Position numbers and translations under genes: made by a program. The notes beneath the pieces were generated by a model that was not told the origin of the DNA, did no database searches, and worked only from the letters and a program-made list of their open reading frames with translations. DNA of 64,000 nt from Pochonia chlamydosporia 170 (Eukaryota; Ascomycota; Sordariomycetes; Hypocreales; Clavicipitaceae), in contig NC_035791.1 in the NCBI RefSeq assembly GCF_001653235.2, positions 1,922,001-1,986,000 on the forward strand, written 5' to 3'. Within the stretch, counting starts at the first letter, position 1. The number at the start of each line of letters is the position of its first letter. Below, piece by piece: positions 45,176 through 58,100 of the stretch.

Positions 45176-45420
45176 AAAACGGGCAGCGACTTAGTTCAAG
45201 AGGGTCTGTGTACATGAAAGAGCTTTGATTGGCGTTAGGTTATCCAAGGGAGATTGAGAAGGGTTTGAGGTTATCATTGTACAATAAATCACAATGGAAG
45301 GGGCCTTCCATACATTTTCTCGGAGGTAATGGTATATTGAGCATGAATTTGATCTATACTATCAACCAGGAATAACACGAAACTTTTTTGTACTTTGCAG
45401 CTGGGATCCCGTCGGCCCTT
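45176..45420. other. Convergent spacer hat1 / P5CR, with AATAAA
   Basis: 245 bp between convergent genes. An AATAAA hexamer at 45283-45288, about 110 nt after the hat1 stop, is a candidate polyadenylation signal for hat1. Confidence 0.55.
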
Positions 45421-46467
45421 TTAACCTGTAGTGTTGAATCTGGTACCGTTAACGCCCTGGACACCCTTGCCAAGCTGGCTAGCCACCACTGTAGCTTCAC
45501 GAATAGCTCGAGAAATGGTTCCTCGAGCTCGGCCCTCCTCCAACACCAAGAGACCACCAATGGTGCACCCACCAGGAGTGCACACCTTCTCTCTGAGGAG
45601 CGCCGGGTGCTCACCGCTCTGAACCAGACCAGTGGTTCCTCGCATGGACTGAGTAGCCATTCTTTGAGCCTCAGCTCGGGGCAAACCCATGGCCACAGCG
45701 CCATCAATAGCAGCCTCGAGCATCAACGCAAACATTGCTGGAGAGGAACCACACAGGGCAGTGCAGGCGTCCATGTTGTTGGACGGGAGGAAGACAACGT
45801 CACCAATGCGCTTGAAAATCCAATGAACAAGAGTCTTCTGGGGAGCTGGCAGAGGTGGCTCAGAGATGCCAATCACCGTCATGGACTCCCGAATCAGAGC
45901 GGCAGTGTTGCACATGGCGCGAACAACTCTACAGCGACCATCCTCGTCTGGGCTGGCAGTCGGCACCTGTCCGTGGAGTGCAATTTCCATATGCTCAGCA
46001 GTGATGCCAGCGCAAACGCTGATGAGAAGCTTGCCCTTCAAGGCATCAGCCATGCCGGGCTCGCCCAACACGTTGTTCACCATGTATGGCTTACAGCCAA
46101 GAAGAACGACCTGCGCCTGCTGGACAGCGGCAAGGTTCTCATTCTGAACAACCTTTACAATTGATGAATGCTCCCACAAAGCAGCCTTGACTCTCTTAGC
46201 ACTCTCGGCGCTGCGGACGCAAGCGATAAATCGGGATGGGAGAGACTGTGGTCGCTCTTCTCCAGGGGTGGAAGTGCCTGATGATGGGGCTTGGAGGGGT
46301 CGTGGACCGTTGATTTCCGCCAGGGAAGTCAGGATGCCATTGAGAATTGCAATTCCCATGGTGCCTATATTTCTTTGTAAGAATTAAATTGTTTGATTTT
46401 GGGGACGTGCAAGTTACCGACCGCATCCAAGCACCGTCATGGTGAAGTCGCCTTGCTGAGGACTCAT
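45421..46467 (-). CDS. pro3: Pyrroline-5-carboxylate reductase (proline biosynthesis)
   Basis: Cytosolic NAD(P)H-dependent reductase making the last step to proline, pyrroline-5-carboxylate to L-proline (family knowledge). Minus-strand exons are 46467-46422 and 46364-45421, giving 329 aa. The Rossmann motif G14-C15-G16-T17-M18-G19 spans the splice junction. A substrate and nucleotide-binding stretch VVLLGCKPYMV follows. The C-terminal dimer domain carries the family signature: CGSSPAMFALMLEAAIDGAV, GLPRAEAQRMATQSMRG, CTPGGCTIGGLLVLEEG. The 57-nt intron uses an unusual donor, GTCGGT, required to rebuild GCGTMG; a stronger-looking GTAACT lies four bases further and would shift the frame. The protein ends NTTG at a TAA that overlaps a CAG-GTTAA sequence, so a further small exon is not excluded. 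Divergent from ctk3 across 557 bp. Confidence 0.93.
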
Positions 46468-47024
46468 CGTGTCTAGTTGGTGTGACGTCAGGGTCGAGAC
46501 GGGTCTGGTAAGTTCAAGTTGCAGGGGGGCTGCTGTTTTGGTTTCAAACAGCAGTGGAAAAGAGGATTGGGAAGAAAAATGGGTTTTTATGAAGCCGGAT
46601 ACCTCGAAGTATAATTGCCCCTGAGTGCAATTGGCAAATTGTTGTGTATGAAACTGGAATTGAAATTGGGCATGTGAGAGTGAAGAAGAATGTCCCGATG
46701 CTATCCAACCAATGCCACACTGGGGCTGTGGCGGAGAAAACCGCGAGATTTTCCATTTCTCTAACAAATTGAGCGACATGGCCTGCCCTGCTGTCCGGTG
46801 CCGGCTGTTGGGCTTTGTTCCGGAGCTTTACCGCGGCCGAATCTGACAGGTGTGACTTCACCGAGAGCAATCCATCGACTCACCGAGATCCACTTGCCGT
46901 TGAGAAGCGCCAGCCAGGCTTTCAATCCACACATCTCAATTACAGTCTTTATCAAAGTCGTCAACATCTCACCACCGGTTGGCTTTGGCAACTGTTCGGT
47001 CCAAGGCTGTGTTACGACACAAAA
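46468..47024. promoter_or_regulatory. Divergent promoter P5CR / ctk3
   Basis: 557 bp between head-to-head starts. No specific regulatory site could be assigned. Open frames overlapping here have no domain support. Confidence 0.55.
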
Positions 47025-47891
47025 ATGGCGGACCCTTTTGAGGTTCGCATGCGGTTCAGCTTGCAGCTGCAGCACCTGAATGCTTCAGTAAATTCTGCAC
47101 AAAAGGCTGCTCAGTATGCTCTGAAATACAAGGATATGGATGAGGACTTGCACTCGTGCATTCTGGAGCAAGTTGAGCGAGTAAGGTCACTTCTCTGCTA
47201 AGTTTCGAATCAGTGGCTAACATGGCGCAGAATAACATGAATACTCGTGCAAACATCATGTACTTCATCGAGCATTTTCTGGACTTGGCGACGGCAGGGC
47301 ACGCTGAGTATGTTCGCATGATGCAGCGAGATATTATTCGAGTGGTCGACGCTGTTGCGCCTGATGACGGATCTGGCGCCACAAATGTCAAGGTGGTTCG
47401 AAAGGTGAGTTGATAACCTGTCGTCGAGATGGATTTGTCGCTGATCTCGTGGCTAGGTTTTGCAAGGTTTGCAGAGTAAGGGGCACCTAGAGCCTCAAGC
47501 GGTCAGCCAGATTGAGGATGTTCTGAAAGAGCGAGAGACAAACGACGCGGATTTAAGTCCTGCTTCGCCAACTGCTGATGTTGAGATGACGGACAAGCCC
47601 GATGTCCAGACCGCGTCCAAGTCGGCGCAGAAATCGGCAGCACACCGCTTGGATAAGCGTCAAGTCGAACAGCGCATAGAAGAGGATAGGGAACGGCACA
47701 AGCGGCAACGAGAGAGTATTTGGGCTATTCCCAAGACTGACGACGCGGAGATGAACAAGTTGTGGGAGGAGACTAGCGATTATGGCGAGGATGATGACCG
47801 TTTGCTCACTGAAGAGGCTGATGACTTTGTCAAGGAGATGGAGATGCAGCATTGCCCTCATAGACGTGCTGCAAATGGGGATCATCACTAG
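47025..47891 (+). CDS. ctk3: Ctk3, gamma subunit of RNA polymerase II CTD kinase CTDK-I
   Basis: Third subunit of the CTDK-I complex (Ctk1 kinase, Ctk2 cyclin, Ctk3), which phosphorylates Ser2 of the Pol II C-terminal repeat during elongation (family knowledge). Exons are 47025-47180, 47231-47404 and 47457-47891, giving 254 aa. The N-terminal CID-like helical domain starts MADPFEVRMRFSLQLQHLNA and continues through AAQYALKYKDMDEDLHSCI and ANIMYFIEHFLDLA to RDIIRVVDAVAPDDGSG. The C-terminal part is charged and helical (AHRLDKRQVEQRIEEDRERH, RQRESIWAIP) and ends in an acidic stretch. Introns are 50 and 52 nt. The first uses GCAG after an ACATGGC spacer; the second has a CTGAT branch point. The start is the first ATG in a clean AAAAATGGCG context. 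Confidence 0.9.
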
Positions 47892-48251
47892 TGGTTGTAT
47901 ATTTGTGGTCGAATTTTGTTGCATTGCGTGGCGTTCCGGAAGAGATGTTTGGACTTGAATATGCTTGGAAAATGGGATGCCAATTGATACCCATGATAGG
48001 TGGCGGCTGCGTTGTTGTACTTGGGATTTAGACATGTGCCATAATACATCAAGAAATGCATTGACAATGTAGCCAACATATCTTACGGTGCCAACCAAGG
48101 TACGGAAATGAGTAGTAAATGTTTTAATTTTGACAAAGGGGTAGGTAGTTCCCTTTCAGCATACTAGTACATATGACGATTTTGTACATGCAACCCGGCC
48201 TTCTATAGCGAAAATTCCAGCCCAATATTGCCAACGCATTTGGTTCTCCCT
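47892..48251. other. Convergent spacer ctk3 / bL12m gene
   Basis: 360 bp of 3' flanking DNA for two convergent genes. Nothing else is recognised. Confidence 0.6.
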
Positions 48252-48869
48252 TTAATCCATGACAACAGTGGCCCCAAGCTCCTTCATGGCCGCAATGATC
48301 TTCTCAGCCTCCTCCTTGGGCACGTTCTCCTTCATCATCTTCGGCGCACTCTCCACAAACTTCTTGCTGTCTACCAAGCTGAGTCCCAGCAAGCCTTTGA
48401 TCTCCTTGATAACCTTGGCCTTTGCTCCGGCATCGAATGCTTGCAGCTTCAGAGTGAAGAGAGATTTTTCGGCAGCAGCAGGGGCAGCTTCTTCGACTTC
48501 CTCGACGGCGGGCGCGGCAGCAGGGGCGGCAGCGGCGAAGCCACCAATTGGCATATCGGGGATATTCAGTTTGCTCTGAGGAATACATTAGCAACCCAAT
48601 TACGAGCAAGTTTGCCATTGGGGACCCCCAATTAAAGCTATAAAACCAACCTTGAGGCTCGAGACCAGATCGGCAGTCTCCAACAGAGTCAGTTGGCTGA
48701 TTTGATCGACAATTTCGGCAATCTTGGGGTTCGTAGCGGCAGCCTCTGTCGAGTTGAACCTTCTTGTCGTCGAGGAAACTCGAAGCATCTGTGCAGAGGC
48801 TCTAGCAGAGCTAACGGAGCGCAATTGGCGAGCGCAGCTTTGCGCCGCATACCGGCAAGACATGGCCAT
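48252..48869 (-). CDS. mnp1: Mitochondrial ribosomal protein bL12m (L7/L12)
   Basis: Stalk protein of the mitochondrial large ribosomal subunit that recruits translation GTPases (family knowledge). Minus-strand exons are 48869-48651 and 48575-48252, giving 180 aa. The first 40 or so residues are rich in Arg/Ser/Ala with few acids, a mitochondrial presequence (MAMSCRYAAQSCARQLRS). The N-terminal dimerisation helices (KIAEIVDQISQLTLLETADL) cross into an Ala/Pro/Glu hinge. The compact C-terminal domain follows (FTLKLQAFDAGAKAKVIKEI, KGLLGLSLVDSKKFVE, KIIAAMKELGATVVMD), which binds the elongation factors. The 75-nt intron has a GTTGGT donor and a GCTAATG branch point. Two ATGs lie close together (48869 and 48863); I took the outer one. 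It is divergent from mdn1 with 300 bp between. Confidence 0.95.
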
Positions 48870-49169
48870 GGTTTATGATGTGTTATGGAGGCTGAATTAC
48901 TTGAATTCGTGGTCGAGATGAGCCGGTCGCGTGCAGCTTTCTCAATCAGGAGTGCTTCCTGAAGTTTTTCGAGCTGCCCGTGGTTTGCTGGTGCTGGTGG
49001 CTCCAACCCTCCGCTGATTGGCCCGGAAAAACTGGTGCCACCAGACCCGGGTCCAGATCCCTGTCACTCTGCCAAAGAAAAAAAAAGTATCTGGGCCTGG
49101 CAAATGTATGAGACTGAGATAGCTCAAACAGCACCCGAAAAAGTGAAATTTGTCGACAACGACGCAATC
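48870..49169. promoter_or_regulatory. Shared divergent promoter of bL12m gene and mdn1
   Basis: 300 bp between head-to-head starts, holding both promoters and leaders. An A-rich run (about 49075-49086) is present. An in-frame ATG for mdn1 at 49104 lies within it. Confidence 0.65.
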
Positions 49170-52100
49170 ATGGGAATGATTGACGTCTCGCGGCAGACGA
49201 GGTCGCTTCTGGTCGATGCGACCGTTTCGGATCATCTGCCTCCGGAATTACTAGACATTATCCGGCAACAATCTACGACAAAGCTCTTGGATGCTGTAAC
49301 ACAAGCGGCTCTGTGTCCGCCACTTACAGAGCGTGTGTTTGTGCATTTTGAAAATGTCTTTCCTGACATATGTGCACGATGGGTTCTCAACGCGGGAACT
49401 CAGGCACTTCAAATAAGAATCGCTGCTTCTTTTGCAAGATTATTACCATTTGCACCATATCTTGCTTCTTTTCTTCGATGTACCGATGACATTTCTACCA
49501 GTCCAGCGCAGCCTCCTTCTATGCGACTTTTGCTTCCCAAATATGACCAGAGCACATTGTCGAAATTAGATGAAGACAGCCTTTTGGAAAGTCTTATTAC
49601 AGCTTGGAGGTTACTGAATTTCGATTTTCGAACTTATAGCCCTCTTGCGTCAGCATCGTGTATGCAAGAATTGTTCAAGCATGAGAACCGACCGGTCAGA
49701 TATGTGGCCATTCGGATCTTTTGCTTGCTGCTCCACGCATCGGATTTCAAATTAGCGGCTCTAATCAACCAGTATGTTGGAAAAGAGGAACCTGTTATTG
49801 GAGATTTGGACGGTGCTCCTGTGGATTTTGGTTTCCTTTCTTTGCATGAGCAGAATAGAGCACAACGGGTGCTCAATATACGGACTGATATCAAAACTGC
49901 AGACACAAACGATGAAGCCACAGAGTGTTTGCAGAGCCTCACGCCCTATGTGGTCTCATATGGAGATATGCTACTTCCTCGACCACATGGCCCCATTGGC
50001 GACCCTTCATCACTCGTTATGACCAGCACTACAACTAGAAATCTTGAGAGACTAGCGGCTCTGTTACGAGATTCTGATCCGATTTTGCTTTATGGTATGG
50101 CTGGGGTGGGCAAGACTTCACTCATTCACGAAATCGCCATGCAACTCGGCATGTATTCCAATATGGTTACGCTTCACTTGAACGAGCAGACGGATGCCAA
50201 GATGTTGGTGGGCTTGTACTCGACCGACAGCAAGCCAGGGAGCTTCCAATGGCGACCGGGTGTTTTGACGACCGCAGTCAGGGAGGGCCGATGGGTTCTA
50301 GTTGAGGATTTGGACAGAGCGCCAACAGAAGTCCTCAGCACTTTACTTCCGTTAATTGAGCGTAAAGAACTACTCATTCCAAGCCGCGGTGAAAGAATAA
50401 GGGCTGCCAGTAGTTTTCGCCTTTTTGCTACTGTGCGAACATCACGAGGACTGAACGGCCGGGAGAATCTTCCATCACTTGTCGGCATGCGATTTTGGCA
50501 AACACTCTATACCGAGCCACCTACTCCGACTGAGCTGGAAGAAGTTGTGTTGCAAACTTATCCCATGCTTCGAAAATTTGTTCCTGGAATCCTGGCTGTT
50601 CATGGACGACTCGCGCAGTTGGGAAGCAATGTCGGCCTAATGTCTCGAGGCCGAAGCGTCATGGATCGTCAAGTTAATCTCCGCGACTTACTAAAGTGGT
50701 GCCGAAGATTGAGAGAATGCCTACTTACCGCGGGCTCAGCGACTGGTGACGAACCCATTAGCGAGACGACAAGAGACTGGATGTTTATGGAAGCCCTGGA
50801 CTGCTTTGTTGGCAGCTGTCCTGATATTGAGCTGGGTAAGCACTTAACATATGCGATTGCCGAAGAAATGCATTTGTCCAAAGATCGGGCAGACCACTAT
50901 TTGTCTGCCAATATACCCCCTTTGGAAGAAAATGATCGTGCTTTTAGCATCGGCCGTGCCCAGCTACGCAAAAAGAAACTCCCTTCCAGGATTCGGAAGT
51001 CGAAGCGGCCCTTTGCAAGCACAGCACATGCAAAGAAATTATTGGAACAAATAGCGGTGGCCGTCAAGCTCGAAGAACCAGTGCTACTGGTTGGTGAAAC
51101 GGGTATAGGCAAAACTACTGTTGTACAACAACTTGCCGATTCTCTAGGTCATAAGCTCATTGCTGTGAACCTGTCGCAACAGAGCGAGGTTGGCGACTTG
51201 CTTGGTGGATTCAAGCCAGTCAACGTAAGGACCTTGGCCGTGCCCTTAAAGGAGGAATTTGAAGATTTGTTTGCAGCTACCGGAATCTCTGCATCCAAGA
51301 ACCAGAAGTATTTGGAGCAAGCTGGCAAATGCTTCGCCAAGTCACAGTGGTCAAAACTCTCGAAGCTTTGGAAGGAGGCTCCTAAAATGTTTGTCAAAAT
51401 TATGACCGAGCTCGAACGCAGTCAAGTAGAACAGGCTGAGGCTAGGGATGGCGAGGCCCAGCCCGCAAAACGTCGAAAGACGCAATCAAAGCTTCAAACT
51501 CTGCTAGAACTACGGCCACGCTGGGATTCGTTTGCACGAAATTTGGAACAGTTTGATGTCCAAATATCTGGAGGGTCAGGGGCATTTGCTTTCAGTTTTG
51601 TGGAAGGCAACCTCGTGAAGGCTGTCCGGAACGGTGATTGGGTTCTTCTAGATGAGATTAACCTTGCCTCACCTGATACCTTGGAAAGTATTGCCGATCT
51701 ACTCACAGGTCCTAACGAGCGGCCATCGATTTTGCTTTCAGAGACGGGCGAAATTGAGAAAATTGTGGCTCATCCCGACTTTCGTATATTCGGCGCCATG
51801 AATCCCGCAACAGATGTAGGCAAACGTGACTTGCCTATCGGAATCCGTTCGCGCTTCACTGAACTCTATGTGAAAAGCCCGGATACGGACCTGAAGGATC
51901 TTCTAACCATCATCAAGACCTACATGGGCAATAGCAGCACCAAGAATGATCAAGCTGCAGACGATATTGCGCGGCTGTATCTAAATACGAAACGCATGGC
52001 TGAGGAAAGAAGATTGGTGGACGGCGCGAACGAAGTCCCTCACTTTAGTTTGCGAACGCTGACTAGAGTGTTGAGCTACGTCACCAACATTGCGCCTCTG

Positions 52101-55100
52101 TATGGTGTTCGGCGTGCACTATATGAAGGATTTTCTATGGGATTCTTAACGTTATTAGACAGAGATTCGGAGAAGATGTTACTACCGCTGATCTACCATC
52201 ACCTTCTGGACAAGTATGGCAATTCGCAGTCTTTGTTGTCACAGCCACCAAAGCACCCGAATGATGGCCGTCAATACGTCAAGTTTCAAAACAGAAACCA
52301 CGACCGGCATTATTGGCTGTTTCAAGGCGAACAGACTCCAGTCGAACGAGAGGACTATATCATCACTCCCTACGTAGAGCGAAATCTTCTCAACCTGGTT
52401 CGGGCGACTTCGACGAGACGATTCCCCATCCTCATTCAAGGCCCAACATCCGCAGGCAAAACCAGCATGATTGAATATTTAGCCAATTTCACAGGTAACA
52501 AATTTGTTCGTATCAACAATCATGAGCACACAGACCTTCAGGAATATCTAGGAACATATGTATCAGGGGCAGATGGGAAATTACGCTTCCAAGAGGGTTT
52601 ACTGGTCCAGGCAATGAGGCAAGGGCACTGGATCGTGCTGGATGAGCTTAACCTTGCTCCCACAGATGTGCTTGAGGCGTTGAATAGACTCTTGGACGAC
52701 AATCGAGAACTCCTCATCCCCGAAACACAAGAAATTGTCAGACCACATGAGAATTTTATTCTCTTTGCGACTCAAAATCCGCCTGGTCTGTATGGTGGTC
52801 GAAAAGTCCTGTCACGAGCGTTCAGAAACAGATTCCTTGAGCTTCATTTCGACGATATTCCGGAGGACGAACTTGAGTACATTCTGCAGCAACGAAGCCG
52901 AAACACCTCACCGCCTGACTGTCGCCGTATTGTGACAGTTTATAAGGAACTATCTCGACTCCGCCAGACAAGTCGGCTTTTTGAGCAGAAAGATAGCTTT
53001 GCTACTCTGCGAGATTTGTTTCGCTGGGCGCTCAGAGCGGCCGATACTAGAGAAGAAATTGCCGCACACGGCTTTATGCTCCTTGCTGAGAGGGTCCGCA
53101 ATGAAGAGGAGCGCATTGCCGTGAAGCAAGTTATTGAGAAAACCTTCAAAGTCAAGTTGGATCCCCATGAGTTGTACTCTGCTTCACAGGCACCTGAGCT
53201 GAAGCATTTCACCAAGAAAACCAATGCTCAAGGCGTTGTGTGGACGCATGCGATGCGAAGGCTGTATGTCCTCGTCTCCCGAGCACTTCGGAATAACGAA
53301 CCCGTCCTTTTGGTTGGAGAAACTGGCTGTGGCAAAACTACAGTCGTCCAACTTCTCGCGGAGGCCCTCAACCAAGACTTGCACATTGTCAACGCTCATC
53401 AAAATACGGAAACTGGAGATCTCATCGGCTCCCAGAGGCCTGTTCGCAACCGTGGTGCCATTCTTGAAGCCATGGGTGCAGACTTGACTTCAATTTTCGA
53501 ATCTCTGGATCTTGAGGTTCCAGCATCTGTGGAAGATAAGGTTGCAAAGTATCGGGCTCTCGACCAAGCAGTCAAGGATACCATACCTCAAGAAATTCGT
53601 GACCGCATAGCCACCAATGACACAAGATCAAAGGCCCTGTTCGAGTGGTCTGATGGTGCGTTGGTCGAAGCAATGAGAGGCGGTCACTTCTTTCTGCTGG
53701 ATGAAATCTCCCTCGCAGACGATTCTGTGTTGGAAAGGCTGAACTCCGTTCTCGAACCTCAAAGAACCCTGCTACTCGCAGAAAAGGGCATCGACAATTC
53801 TTTTGTTGTCGGTGCCGATGGATTTCAATTCTTTGCTACCATGAACCCGGGCGGTGACTTTGGCAAGAAGGAACTTTCGCCAGCCCTACGAAATCGGTTC
53901 ACAGAAATCTGGGTACCGCCCTTGTCCGAGAGTGAAGACATATATGATATTGTGAGGACCAAGCTCGCCGATGGATCCAAGCACCTCGTCGACGCCATGG
54001 TGGACTTTGCCTCCTGGTTTGCTCAAAATTTCCGGTCAATGGCAACGAGCGCATTCTCTGTTCGAGAGATTCTCGTTTGGGTTCAATTCATCAACAGTTT
54101 CAAAGCCAGCGATCCCATCATCTCATTTGTCCATGGTGCTTCTGCAATCTTCATCGATAGCATTGGTGCGAATCCTTCAGCCATGCTCGCCACTGATCTA
54201 AAGACTGTCAATGATCAAAGACAAGAGTGTCTCAAGAAGCTCGGCGAACTAATTGGTCAAGATGTTTCCAAGATCTATCCGACTGAACCCGCCCTGTCAA
54301 TGACTGATAACCTTTTGAGTATCGGAGACTTTAGCACACCACGCTACCCGCCTGGTTCTGCAGACCCTACTTTTGCTTTCCATGCTCCTACAACGAGACT
54401 TAACGCAATGAGAGTAGTTCGAGCGCTTCAGATGCAAAAGCCCATTCTGCTTGAGGGTAGTCCCGGTGTGGGAAAGACCACGCTGGTTGCTGCGCTGTCC
54501 CAGGCATGTGGCCGACCCTTGACAAGAATCAACTTGTCTGACCAGACTGACTTGATGGATCTCTTTGGTACTGATGTCCCTGTCGAGGGCGAAGAAGCCG
54601 GAAATTTTGCATGGCGAGACGCCCCCTTCCTCCAAGCAATGCAAAAAGGTGAATGGGTTCTTTTGGATGAGATGAACCTGGCGTCACAGTCGGTCCTTGA
54701 GGGTCTAAACGCATGTCTGGACCATCGTGGTGAGGTCTATATTTCGGAACTCGACCAAGTTTTTAAGCGACACCCGGAATTCCGCTTATTCGCAGCTCAG
54801 AACCCTCACCATCAAGGTGGTGGCCGCAAAGGTTTGCCAAGTTCGTTTGTTAATCGTTTCATCGTTGTTTACGCGGATGTCTTCAAGGACGAGGATCTGA
54901 AGCTCATTGCCTCTCACAACTTTCCTCTTCTTGGCGAGGATGTCATCGCGCATTTGATTGAGTTTGTATCTCAACTAGAGCATTCGATTGTGATCGAAAA
55001 GACCTTTGGCTCTCAGGGCGGTCCTTGGGAGTTTAATTTGCGAGATGTCCTGAGATGGTTGCACCTTTTGAGTTCTTCTGATCCGTTCCTCAAGACTGCG

Positions 55101-58100
55101 AAAATGGATGACTTCCTCGACATTGTTGTAAGGCAGCGATTCCGTTCATCAAAAGATAGAGCAGAAGTAGACAAGCTCTTTGCCCGCATCGTTGGATGGG
55201 AACCGCGATCACACAGTCTTTACCATAACTTGAACTCACAGTTTGGTCAAGTCGGCTTTGCCATGTTGCCGAGAAACATGAACGTACAGCCTGAAAGCTT
55301 GCCGAATATCAACCTTGTCCCACGACTCGCTGAACTGGAGTCAATTATGATCTGTGTTAAGCAGAACATTCCATGTATCCTGAGCAGTCCTTCGGGATAT
55401 GGCAAGTCATCATTGCTGAGCTACGTTGCTGCCCTCTGCGGAAAACCGCTCGTGGTGTTCCCCATGAATGCCGATATTGACACCATGGACCTTGTTGGTG
55501 GCTTTGAACAGGCCGACCCCTTACGAGAAGTCAATGCAGCACTGATTGATCTTCGTGAGTATCTGCAAACTTCTGTCATGTCCCTTGTCCCTTCCGTGGC
55601 CCCTGATGAAGTTTTGTATCTGTTGCATCTTCTAGACAGGCACAATGGTGAAAATGACAGCCTGGATGTCATTCTTACTTCGATCATCTCCTTACTGGAA
55701 CGAGTGTCATCAGACTCTGAGGCTGGCGTTGCCCTCACCAGAGTAAGGCAACTTTTGGAAGGACCTCTTGTTCTGGCGAACCCACGGTTTGAGTGGCTGG
55801 ATGGTGTCATTGTCAAGGCCCTCCTTACTGGCCAATGGCTTGTTTTGGACAATGCTAATATGTGCAATGCTTCCGTCTTGGATCGACTCAACTCTTTACT
55901 AGAGCCCAACGGATTCCTAAGCATCAACGAGCATTGCGACTCGGATGGCAAACCAAGAATCATCAGACCTCATCCGGATTTCAGAATTTTTCTGACCATG
56001 GACCCCAGGTATGGCGAGCTGTCGCGTGCCATGAGAAACCGAGCCATTGAGATCCATATTCACACTCCGCCTCCTGCATCGGCATCGTGCTTGGACAACA
56101 TTTCCGCCGTCGAAGGCGGGCTGCAACGCTACCATACCTCAGTGCAGTTACCGATTGTCACTGGCAAAATCGCCTCTGGTGACACTTCCAAGACGGCCGT
56201 GGACAATTTAGCCATCAACGACATGGCACTCCTTGCCCGATTTGTCAATCAACCATCAGGAAAAGGTGTAGTTGATCAAGCCTTGTCTTACGGTTACGCA
56301 GATTTGCTCGAGTTCCTTCATACAAGCCAAGGGTCTCAAATTTTGCGTGATGTGATGCAACTATACTCAACATTTTCGTCCACTGTGGTAGCAGACTTTT
56401 CCAATGCCCAGCCTATCCATGCCTTGAACAACCAAATTGCCGTTGGCCTGCTTGAGCACGATACGTCAGCTCACTGGATGGGAACTCGTTATGAGACTCT
56501 GCGCCGCTTGCACTCTATTCGCCAAGTCATCCACAAACACCAAAGTCGAGCGCAATCAGCGAAACTGGGTTCATTGAGTCGGCTGCAGCGCTCTCTTATC
56601 AGTGATCGAGTCGCAGCGGTATCCAAGGATTCGACTGTTAAGCTGGGGAGATTCCTCTCGTCAATCATGGCTTCTACTGAGAAGTATTTGGGCCAGACAG
56701 TCTATTCAATGGATAATTTCCTCGCCAAGCGACAACTTCTTGAAGTTTTGGGACTTTACCTTGAACAGACTATTTCTCTCTCTTCCGATCAGGAGTTTGA
56801 TGAAGCATACTTCCAAGCTCATCTCGGCCTGGGTACCAGAAAACTGCAGGAATTTGTCAAAATCATGCCAGACGAAAGCGATAACGCTTTTGTATCACTG
56901 GTTCTTAGCCAATTGGACAGCGATTTCAATAGTGGCTTTCAGCTGTCCACTGGATTGAGTATGGAAGTCTTATGGAACACTTTCAGATCCATCCCAATTG
57001 CCACAAAGGCTGTATTCGACCGATCAAATGAGCTCGATCAACTAGCCACCAGATTTGATGCCCTCCGATGGAAAGCATCCGCTTCCATTTCCGACTTGGT
57101 CACAGCTCAGCAAACTCTGGTCAAAGCTTACAAGATTGTCAGGGATGGCTCGATTCCAACTGAACAATTGGTGAACGATCTCACTGTGGCAATTGAGGAT
57201 CTCGAAACTCGGATCGGACATGAATCGCAGGAGACAACGCCGTTCTTTGCGACTGACTTTGAGCATCTGCGACAATTGTCCATGCTTCGATCTTTGTCCA
57301 GTGGTTCACAGGCTCCAGAGCTGGACAACCAATTAGTCATTTTGTCAAACGTCCATACCAAGGCTCATATGACACTTGCTAGTGCTTCCAATACCGCGTT
57401 CAATCTCCAGTCCTTGTCATGCATGACGCACCAGAACATCTTCACTTGGGATGGCAAATTGACTACCTCACTCTGGGAGAAGCTTCATAGTCTGAAGAAT
57501 GTCAACCTGAACTCCTTAGCTCTTCTGGAGACGGAACTCCCAGTCATTGGACAACAGTTTGCCAGTTTAACCCCAGAAGTCTCGACCGATCCCCTTGATA
57601 AGCTCAATGAGTTGCTTTGGACACTGATTCTGGATGCTTTTGGTGCCCACAACTCGAAATTGAAGGAAACCCTAGTGGCTATGTACTCCTTGGCCGAAGC
57701 CAACATTAACTCAATATCTTCGCTTGCTCTGGGTGAGCTCAATGCTGGCGCCCTTTTTGATGGCCTGCTTCAAACAATCGACATGGTCCACCTGCAACAG
57801 GCTACGGCGGATCATTTCCTTCCCTCTATTGTGGGAATTGTTGCCTCAAGGGCCATGCCAGATCAAACTGCACACTTCTCAGCCCTTGCTTGGCTTCAGT
57901 TCAGTATTGGATTGGTCAAACTCTACGTTCCTGATCGAGTATTTGACCCTCAGCTTCAACCCAAAGTGGAACTCCAGTTCTTTGAACATCTCGCAACGTC
58001 TTTGCAAGGAAAGCTGGCCGCTTTGAAGGCTTTCCAAACTGGCTTCACAGGACAAGATACCAGTGCTAGGATTGATCTAATCCAGCTCCAACTGGATAGC

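Noticed and set aside
38170..48869. Possible functional gene cluster across CorA-like, LMBR1, hat1, P5CR, ctk3 and bL12m genes
   Set aside because: The genes belong to unrelated housekeeping pathways and have mixed orientations. Nothing indicates co-function beyond shared promoters.
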